Part shown: positions 57,894-64,000 of the stretch, one piece after another
Position numbering within the stretch: position 1 is the first letter of the stretch
How the letters are laid out: the number at the start of each line of letters is the position of its first letter
Assembly (NCBI GenBank): GCA_017428945.1
Contig: JAFRPW010000005.1
Span: forward strand, 1 to 64,000
Direction: 5' to 3'
From: Bacteroidales bacterium
GTDB lineage: Bacteria; Bacteroidota; Bacteroidia; Bacteroidales; UBA932
Length of the DNA stretch: 64,000 bases
The notes under the pieces: model-generated
What the model was told of the DNA's origin: nothing
Database searches by the model: none
The model's input: the letters and a program-made list of their open reading frames with translations, nothing else
Position numbers and translations under genes: made by a program

Positions 57894-59261
57894 GTGAAGA
57901 CCATTTGGCTGCACATATTGCCGTTTCTGGTGCTTCTTGGCGCGTGCTACAACAAGCCCGTGACAGAAGAACCCGCTCCGGAACCGGAACCTGAACCTCA
58001 GGTGGAAACGCCTGAGGGAAAGCCGCGTTATGTGTGGATTGACGCGTCGGCCAACTTCTACTACTACGCCAACGACAAAGCTTATATCGCAAAGGAGCTG
58101 AAACAACTGGCCGACTGCGGTTTCACGGACATCATCGTGGATGTAAGGCCCACGGAAGGCACCGTTCTATGGAATTCAAAAGTGGCCCCCCAGGCAAAAC
58201 GGCTCGCCGCATGGATTAATTCTTCTTACCGCTTCGTAGAACGTGAGGCCAGCTGGGACTATCTTCAGGCCTTCATTGATTCCGGGCGGGCGGCCGGACT
58301 GAGGGTACATGCTGCAATAAACACTTTCGTGTGCGGCTATGGCGGGTATTACGGACTTGAAAGCGAAGGGCCCGTCTTCTCCGGAGAGATACCGGAAACC
58401 TGGGCCGCCATGGACTGGGACGGGGAAACTGTTTCCAGCAGTTTCTATCCCGGTGTTCAAGGTACCGTATTTATGAATCCGGCCAGTGACGATGTCCAGG
58501 AATATGTCTTGAAACTTCTCAAGGAACTTGCCGTCTATGATCTTGACGGCATTGTGCTTGACAGATGCAGATACGACGACAACGGTCTCAGAAGCGAGTT
58601 TTCCGACATCTCCAGACAAAAATTCACGGAATATCTTGGCAGGGAGCCTGTGGCATGGCCGATGATGAAAACAGAACCTTCCACACTGCCGTATCCGCTT
58701 GGAGAGGAACAGAAAGCGTGGCTTACCTTCCGCGCCAAGACCATACATGATTTCATAGTCAAAGCGGCCCGCACGGTTCATGCCGTGAACGGCAACATGA
58801 AATTCGGCGTATACGTGGGCGCCTGGTACTCTTCTTATTACAGCAGCGGAGTAAACTGGGCAAGCCCTGAATACCTGACTCACAATAAATATGCACAGTG
58901 GGCGGACAAGGATTATCACAACTACGGCTTTGCAGACCACTGCGACTACATGTTCCTTGGCTGTTATGCCACTACATCAAGCATTTACGGTACCGGAGAA
59001 TGGAAAATGGAAGGCTTTGCCAAACAGGGGAAAGACCTCCTTATGGGAGCGACGGAATTTGCGGGCGGCCCGGATATCGGCAATCCCGATTACTGGCATC
59101 AGGGCGGGAAAAGCGCCTATATTCCAAAGACATTCGATGCGATAACCAAGTATGCAGACGGTTATTTTGTATTTGACCTCTGCCACATACGTATGTTTGA
59201 ATACTGGACTGCATTCAAGACAACTTTTAACGATTACCTCAACACATTAACCAATAAATAG
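57894..59261 (+). CDS. GHL10-type glycoside hydrolase-like lipoprotein
   Basis: 455 residues from a GTG start 3 bases after the previous stop; lipobox LLGAC (cysteine 18) and a Pro/Glu linker (EEPAPEPEPEPQVE). The body is a TIM barrel of the GHL10/DUF187 group (PF02638): RYVWIDASANFYYY, GFTDIIVDVRPTEGTV, GLRVHAAINTFVCGYGGYYG, YDLDGIVLDRCRYDDNGLRS. Acidic residues at strand ends (DVRP, LDRCRYDD) are plausible catalysts. Relatives cleave or bind peptidoglycan-like or other polysaccharides; the substrate is not known. Confidence 0.82.
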   Translation: MKTIWLHILPFLVLLGACYNKPVTEEPAPEPEPEPQVETPEGKPRYVWIDASANFYYYANDKAYIAKELKQLADCGFTDIIVDVRPTEGTVLWNSKVAPQAKRLAAWINSSYRFVEREASWDYLQAFIDSGRAAGLRVHAAINTFVCGYGGYYGLESEGPVFSGEIPETWAAMDWDGETVSSSFYPGVQGTVFMNPASDDVQEYVLKLLKELAVYDLDGIVLDRCRYDDNGLRSEFSDISRQKFTEYLGREPVAWPMMKTEPSTLPYPLGEEQKAWLTFRAKTIHDFIVKAARTVHAVNGNMKFGVYVGAWYSSYYSSGVNWASPEYLTHNKYAQWADKDYHNYGFADHCDYMFLGCYATTSSIYGTGEWKMEGFAKQGKDLLMGATEFAGGPDIGNPDYWHQGGKSAYIPKTFDAITKYADGYFVFDLCHIRMFEYWTAFKTTFNDYLNTLTNK

Positions 59262-59269
59262 TTTATACT

Positions 59270-60958
59270 ATGAAAAGATTCTTTTATCTCGCAGCAGCGG
59301 CTCTTGTAGCCCTGTGGTCCTGCCAGGAGAAGGTTGACCCTACGACCGATCCTGATCCCGATTCCATCACCATCACTTCCGATGCCGTGGTCAACATTGA
59401 TGCCGAGTCTTCAATCACCACCGTTACCTTCAAGACAAACGCAGCATGGAAGGCAAATGCCGACCAGGAATTCCTGGTTCTTGACGTAACTTCCGGCGAA
59501 GCCACCGAAGAAGGAAAGATTAAGGTTACCGCCCAGAACCTCCCCACTGATGAATATGGCCGCGTAGGCCATATGCACATAGTTGCCGGCAAAGCAGAGG
59601 CTCTTGTGACCTTCATGCAGGGTAAAGTCTTCATCGTAAACGGCGCCCCTGACCAGACTGTTGAGGGAGGAAAAGCCGAATTCGATGTCACCACCAATAT
59701 TCCGGAATACGACGTGAAAATTTACGACTCTTTTGACTGGGCTCCTGCAACCTATGACAAGGCAACCGGCAAGGGAAGTTTCAACGTAGCAAAGAACGAA
59801 GGCTATGACGGACGTCAGGCTTATGTAAAGTTCACCGTTTCCGCCATTCAGGTTCCCGTTTACGACGATGAGGGAAATCTTGTTGAGGGCGAAACTCAGG
59901 ATGCCGTCTATCGTGCATACGTTTATCAGGCGGGACACTCCAGCCTGGCATGGCAGAAGGCACTCCCGGCCGATTTTAGCGTGGCCAACTCCGACGAACC
60001 CATCCACGACGCCACTGCCTCCATCGCCCTGTTCAACGGCAAGATTCTTGTTTCCGACGCAACTGTCGTCCGTGCATACGATCCCGCTACAGGAGATGCC
60101 TCCACGGTTACTATCCCCGGCGACCTTCCCGTGCAGTCCATCACCAACGATGACGCCGGCAACCTCCTGTTTGCCGAACTTATGCCTTACTTGGGTGTAG
60201 GACGCATCTATGCCGTAAAAGCCAACGACACAGCCATGTCAAATCCCGTGTGCCTTATTCCTTGGGTGAACGAGGCCTGGTCGGGTTCTCGCGGTGCCGA
60301 TAAGGTGGCCGCCAAGGGCGATGTCTTTGGAAACGGTATCGTAACTATGATTTACGGCGGTGTAGGCTCATATGGCGGAGCCACTTACGGCCTTGCTTGG
60401 GAAGTCAAGAACGGCAGCGCCGATGTGTTCGATTACAACGAATGGAACAAGTCTACCCACCGCATCAACAATGACGCCTGGCTCACCATGCCTGAACTTG
60501 GCGATGACCTCTGGCTCTCCAACCGTGCAGTCTTTGTTCCTGCCGGCCCCGCAGCTTCTGACGGCTTCTTCTACAGCGGCTATGATGGCCTCTACAACCT
60601 CTATTATTACGACGGCTCAGCCTGGACAGCTGTTGCAGAAGGCCTTGGCGACTGGGCCACCGCACCCAACGGAATGGGCACAATTACCTGGGACGGCAAG
60701 AAGATTCTGGCTGTTGTAGGAATGGCATACTTCCCTCATTGGGGCATGCCTGCAACACTCTATATCTTTGACGTGACCAATCCCAAGGAGCCCGTTCTCC
60801 TTTCTTCAAACCAGTACTCTGCTGAAAACTATCTCCACGATGCAGCCGAGGCTGCCACAACCGATGTTGTCCTTGCCGTTGAAGGCAACGACCTCACCGC
60901 TACCGTGGTTGACTCTGCCTGGGGAGTTCTCTTCAAGGCAAAGTATCCCAAGCTCTAA
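59270..60958 (+). CDS. BACON-like surface lipoprotein with propeller-like C-terminal domain
   Basis: 562 residues; lipobox ALWSC (cysteine 18). Residues about 33-125 match a BACON-type module (VTFKTNAAWKANADQEFLVL, ATEEGKIKVTAQNLPTDEYG). The remainder is a repeat-rich beta region (SITNDDAGNLLFAELMPYLG, AYFPHWGMPATLYIFD) that shares the TNDDAG motif and overall look with the DUF5018-like protein at 55129. Probably a second surface glycan-binding protein. Last gene before the terminator at 60971. Confidence 0.78.
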   Translation: MKRFFYLAAAALVALWSCQEKVDPTTDPDPDSITITSDAVVNIDAESSITTVTFKTNAAWKANADQEFLVLDVTSGEATEEGKIKVTAQNLPTDEYGRVGHMHIVAGKAEALVTFMQGKVFIVNGAPDQTVEGGKAEFDVTTNIPEYDVKIYDSFDWAPATYDKATGKGSFNVAKNEGYDGRQAYVKFTVSAIQVPVYDDEGNLVEGETQDAVYRAYVYQAGHSSLAWQKALPADFSVANSDEPIHDATASIALFNGKILVSDATVVRAYDPATGDASTVTIPGDLPVQSITNDDAGNLLFAELMPYLGVGRIYAVKANDTAMSNPVCLIPWVNEAWSGSRGADKVAAKGDVFGNGIVTMIYGGVGSYGGATYGLAWEVKNGSADVFDYNEWNKSTHRINNDAWLTMPELGDDLWLSNRAVFVPAGPAASDGFFYSGYDGLYNLYYYDGSAWTAVAEGLGDWATAPNGMGTITWDGKKILAVVGMAYFPHWGMPATLYIFDVTNPKEPVLLSSNQYSAENYLHDAAEAATTDVVLAVEGNDLTATVVDSAWGVLFKAKYPKL

Positions 60959-60970
60959 CGCTTAACCCAC

Positions 60971-61003
60971 AGCCCCCGGCGGCAACACTGCCGGGGGCTT
61001 TTC
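60971..61003 (+). terminator. Terminator within the PUL
   Basis: AGCCCCCGGC and GCCGGGGGCT form a perfect 10-bp GC stem around GGCAACACT, followed by TTTTCT. It separates the outer-surface genes from the transporter genes. Confidence 0.9.
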
Positions 61004-61018
61004 TATAATATCCAATAA

Positions 61019-62275
61019 ATGAAAACCAAACCTAGCGCACGCGTAGTGTTCCTGGCCGTAGTGGCGGCCGTGGGAGGAATACTTTTCGGCTATGACACGG
61101 CTGTCATTTCCGGAACTACTGAAGTTGTAAAATCTCAGTTCGGCCTGTCTACGGGCCTGGAAGGATGGTATGTGGGTTGTGCTCTCATAGGCTCCATCAT
61201 AGGAGTCCTGTGCGCAGGCATGCTCTCCGACTTCCTGGGCCGGAAGAAAACAATGCTCATCAGCGCCGTGCTGTTTTCAATATCGGCCATAGGATGCGCC
61301 CTGAGTGCAGATTTCACCCAGCTTGTCATATTCCGCATAATCGGCGGATTCGGAATAGGCATCGTCTCCATCGTGTCTCCCGTATATATCTCCGAGGTGT
61401 CTCCCGCCGAGGTGCGCGGCACTATGGTCAGCCTGTACCAGCTGTTCATCACCATAGGTTTCCTGCTGGCATACCTAGCCAATTTCCTGATCCTGCGGGC
61501 AACTGAGATGCCGGATTACTGGAGACCCATGCTTGGAGCAGAGGCCATTCCCGACCTGCTTTTCCTGATTCTTATTTTCTTTATTCCCGAAAGTCCCCGC
61601 TGGCTGGCCGTCCGCGGACAGCGCCAGGACAACAGCGAGGCCTGGAAGGCTCTACGCGAAAAAGGCATTCTCAAGGCCGTCCTCATAGGCTCGGCAATTG
61701 CCATCCTGGGCCAGTTCATGGGTGTCAACGCCGTCCTGTACTATGGCCCCAAGATCTTTGCCGATGCCGGCTTCCAGGATCCGCTGTTCTCCACTGTGCT
61801 GGTTGGCGTTGTGAACATGCTCACTACGTTTATCGCCCTGGCAATCATAGACAAGGTGGGACGCAAGAACCTTGTATGGTGGGGAGTAGGCGGAATGATT
61901 TTCTGCCTGCTGATGATAGGTCTCTATTTCCTGCCATTCACAAGCCTTCCTACCTGGTTCATGCTAGTATTCTTCCTGCTATACGTTTTCTGCACGGCCA
62001 TTTCCATAAGCGCCGTGGTATTTGTCCTGCTATCGGAAATGTACCCCAACAGGGTGCGCGGCCTGGCTATGTCCATTGCCGGATTTGCCTTGTGGATAGG
62101 CACTTACCTCATTGGCCAGCTCACCCCATGGATGCTGGAGAACCTTACTCCCGCCGGCACATTCTTCCTCTTTGCCTTCATGTGCATCCCGTACCTCTGG
62201 ATTATGTATAAGCATGTGCCTGATACTACAGGAAAGACCCTGGAAGAAATTGAAGACTACTGGCGCAACAGTTGA
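61019..62275 (+). CDS. Sugar-porter MFS transporter with short central loop
   Basis: 418 residues, 12 membrane helices. Sugar porter motifs: GYDTAVISGT, DFLGRKKTMLISA, YISEVSPAEVRGTMVS, PESPRWLAVRG, QFMGVNAVLYYGPKIF, DKVGRKNLVWWG and PDTTGKTLEEIE. Between PESPRWL and helix 7 only about 25 residues remain, compared with about 65 in typical XylE/GLUT-like porters, so the intracellular helical domain is largely missing. It should move a mono- or disaccharide across the inner membrane by proton symport. Confidence 0.92.
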   Translation: MKTKPSARVVFLAVVAAVGGILFGYDTAVISGTTEVVKSQFGLSTGLEGWYVGCALIGSIIGVLCAGMLSDFLGRKKTMLISAVLFSISAIGCALSADFTQLVIFRIIGGFGIGIVSIVSPVYISEVSPAEVRGTMVSLYQLFITIGFLLAYLANFLILRATEMPDYWRPMLGAEAIPDLLFLILIFFIPESPRWLAVRGQRQDNSEAWKALREKGILKAVLIGSAIAILGQFMGVNAVLYYGPKIFADAGFQDPLFSTVLVGVVNMLTTFIALAIIDKVGRKNLVWWGVGGMIFCLLMIGLYFLPFTSLPTWFMLVFFLLYVFCTAISISAVVFVLLSEMYPNRVRGLAMSIAGFALWIGTYLIGQLTPWMLENLTPAGTFFLFAFMCIPYLWIMYKHVPDTTGKTLEEIEDYWRNS

Positions 62276-62369
62276 GACATGGGTGGCCGTGACGGCAAAT
62301 AGTTGATTATTATATAGTTACATACTTATCCATGGGCGTATTTACCAAAGGACAAACACTTAAGACACT

Positions 62370-63842
62370 TTGATTCAAAAACTTATCATCACGGGCCTTC
62401 TGGTCTTTGCTCTGGGGTGCACCGCCCGGCAGTACGATGTTGTCGTGGTTGGCGGAGGCACAGGAGGAACTGCGGCTGCAATTGAAGCTGCGAGGGACGG
62501 GGCCAGGGTACTGGTGGTGGAGGAGTCTCCCTGGCTGGGCGGCATGCTCACGAGCGCCGGGGTCAGCGCCTTTGACGGCAACTACCGCCTAAGGGGCGGC
62601 ATCTTCGGGGAGTTTGCCGATTCCCTTGCCGCCAGGTACGGCGGTTACGAGGTCCTTAAGTCCGGATGGGTGAGCAACATCCTCTTCAATCCGGCCGTCG
62701 GGGCCGATATCCTTGCCAATATGGCCAGGGAGGCGGGAGTGGAGGTCAGGTTCCGGAACTCAGTGCAAAGTGTCAGGAGACTGCCGGCCGCATCCGGCAT
62801 TGACGGAACGTGGCGCATCAATCTTGACGACGGGTCAAGGGTTAAAGCCAGGATACTCATCGACGGGACGGAGCTTGGAGACGTTGCGCTTGCCGCCGGG
62901 GCGGAAGAGCTCAAAGACAGCAGGGCGCTCCAGGATATGACTTATGTGGCAACGGTTAAGTACTACGATCACGACGTCACGATTCAGGAGCCCGAGGACT
63001 ACGACCCGGCACACTATGCAGACTGCTGTGCCACATGGTCGGCGGAGATGATGCTCTCCTACGGAAAGCTTCCGGACGGACATATCATGCTCAACTGGCC
63101 GCAAAGCGGCAATGACATTTATCTTGAGTATCTTGACATGCCTCGAGGGGAGGTATATCGGCAGGCGAAAAACCGTACCCTGGGCTATGTCTATTACCTT
63201 CAGACAGTGCTGGGTTACAGGAATCTTGGCATTGCCGATGATGTATATCCATCCCCGGACGGCCTTCCCTTTTATCCGTACTACCGCGAATCCCGCCGTT
63301 TTGCCGGCAGGGACACTATGACCGTGGAGGCCGCGAAATCGCCCTATGATTATGACCTTTACACCCGCGCAGTGGCTGTAGGTGACTATCCTGTGGACCA
63401 TCACCATAACCAGCACCCCCTCCGGGAAGAACTTTCGCACCTGTGGTGGGGAAAGATTCCCTCCTTCAGCGTGCCTTTGGGGGCTCTTGTTCCGGTAAAC
63501 GTCGAAGACCTCCTGCTGTGCGACAAAAACATATCCACAAGCTGGGAGATTAACGGCGGAACGCGTCTGCAGCCGGTTGTACTTGGCATAGGACAGGCAG
63601 CAGGGGCGCTGGCGGCAATTGCCGTGAAGACAAGACGGCACCCTTCGGAAGTCCCCGCCGCAGAAGTCCAGGCCGTGCTTCTGGACCATGGCTGCTACCT
63701 TTTGCCTTTCCTGGACCTGAAGCCGGACCAGCCGGGGTTCCGGGAACTTCAGGAAAAGGGGGTCCGCGGGGAAGTCAAAGGCAGGGGCCGCAGTATCGGC
63801 TGGGCAAATGAAACCTGGGTAAACATACCTGAAAATGAATAA
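62370..63842 (+). CDS. FAD-dependent oxidoreductase lipoprotein (PF12831-like)
   Basis: 490 residues from a TTG start at 62370; no in-frame ATG exists closer to the signal, and the N-terminus MIQKLIITGLLVFALGC is a lipoprotein signal. The Rossmann motif VVVVGGGTGGTAAAIEAARD and VLVVEESPWLGGMLTSAG bind FAD; NKNIS-like CDKNISTSWEING and QPVVLGIGQAAGALAAIAVK close the FAD fold at the C-terminus. PF12831 members occur in many PULs and probably oxidise sugars outside the cytoplasm. The ATG of the next gene overlaps by 8 bases. Confidence 0.88.
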   Translation: MIQKLIITGLLVFALGCTARQYDVVVVGGGTGGTAAAIEAARDGARVLVVEESPWLGGMLTSAGVSAFDGNYRLRGGIFGEFADSLAARYGGYEVLKSGWVSNILFNPAVGADILANMAREAGVEVRFRNSVQSVRRLPAASGIDGTWRINLDDGSRVKARILIDGTELGDVALAAGAEELKDSRALQDMTYVATVKYYDHDVTIQEPEDYDPAHYADCCATWSAEMMLSYGKLPDGHIMLNWPQSGNDIYLEYLDMPRGEVYRQAKNRTLGYVYYLQTVLGYRNLGIADDVYPSPDGLPFYPYYRESRRFAGRDTMTVEAAKSPYDYDLYTRAVAVGDYPVDHHHNQHPLREELSHLWWGKIPSFSVPLGALVPVNVEDLLLCDKNISTSWEINGGTRLQPVVLGIGQAAGALAAIAVKTRRHPSEVPAAEVQAVLLDHGCYLLPFLDLKPDQPGFRELQEKGVRGEVKGRGRSIGWANETWVNIPENE

Positions 63843-64000
63843 AAGAAACCTTGCAATCGATGTACTGAGGGGTCTCACCATGGCTGTAATGGTAATGGTG
63901 AACGACTTCTGGTCTTATCCTGACGTCCCTCACTTCCTGGAACATTTCGCCACCATGGAAGATGGAATGGGGCTGTCGGATTATGTCTATCCGCTGTTCC
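63835..64000 (+). CDS. DUF5009/COG4299 acyltransferase-like membrane protein, N-terminal part
   Basis: 55 residues are visible before the window ends: MNKRNLAIDVLRGLTMAVMV, then NDFWSYPDVPHFLEHF and MGLSDYVYPLF. The start RxLAxDVLRG, a first membrane helix, and H..D..G..DxVxPxF are typical of DUF5009/COG4299 proteins, related to heparan-alpha-glucosaminide N-acetyltransferase and NagX. These acetylate amino sugars across a membrane using acetyl-CoA. Overlaps the oxidoreductase gene by 8 bases. Confidence 0.8.
   Translation, partial: MNKRNLAIDVLRGLTMAVMVMVNDFWSYPDVPHFLEHFATMEDGMGLSDYVYPLF

Overview
The window looks like chromosomal DNA of a Bacteroidales bacterium (Bacteroidota). The signs are a SusC/SusD glycan-uptake locus, DUF3244 and fimbrillin-like lipoproteins, a TPR membrane regulator, many MKK-type lipoproteins with short lipoboxes, and repeated use of the Bacteroidota promoter (TTTG, 19-21 bases, TAnnTTTG) usually without Shine-Dalgarno sites. 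By eye the housekeeping parts are moderately GC-rich, while about 33.9-46.5 kb is clearly AT-richer. I saw no rRNA, tRNA or CRISPR array.

Left part (1-8.3 kb): the end of an outer-membrane beta-barrel gene, a soluble double TonB-C protein and a secreted unknown. Then comes a repeat-rich stretch with gene remnants (a DUF1016 nuclease N-terminus, a collapsed alpha/beta hydrolase). On the minus strand lies a gene in which an ECF sigma factor, a membrane segment and an outer-membrane-type beta-barrel form one polypeptide, with a methyltransferase downstream. An isoprenylcysteine-methyltransferase-like membrane protein closes this part.

Middle part (8.3-33.7 kb): mostly housekeeping. NhaC antiporter, a Cthe_2159-like carbohydrate-binding lipoprotein, YkvA/DUF1232, ispF, a small Lys/Ala-rich lipoprotein, radA, a HipB/HipA pair flanked by ~70-bp palindromic repeats, a Bro-N protein, a fimbrillin/FISUMP-like lipoprotein preceded by an unlisted 43-residue peptide gene, mutL, rhomboid, EEP nuclease, tsaC-like, rsmE (with a REP pair inside its coding sequence), comF, DUF456, aminopeptidase P, a Zn/Cd-type P-ATPase, apt, a hemerythrin-LuxR regulator, fabG and queH.

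Accessory island (33.7-46.6 kb): an AT-rich locus bounded on the left by intact queH and on the right by a decayed copy of the queH 3' end. A divergent TPR regulator faces a tightly packed operon: a DUF3244 protein, a 2015-residue secreted RHS/YD-repeat protein with a variable C-terminal tip, two related membrane proteins (candidate immunity), an orphan RHS core joined to a different C-terminal tip with a papain-like His/Cys pattern, and three more small membrane or secreted proteins. It reads as a polymorphic-toxin locus with a spare toxin cassette.

Right part (46.6-64 kb): a polysaccharide utilization locus. A ROK repressor and a DUF4434 protein are divergent from AGE epimerase, SusC, SusD, a DUF5018-like surface lipoprotein, a phosphodiester glycosidase (NAGPA), a GHL10-type hydrolase, a BACON-like lipoprotein, a sugar-porter MFS, a FAD-dependent oxidoreductase and the start of a DUF5009/COG4299 acyltransferase. 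Three members (AGE, NAGPA, COG4299) belong to families tied to N-acetylglucosamine, so an amino-sugar phosphodiester glycan is a reasonable but unproven substrate.
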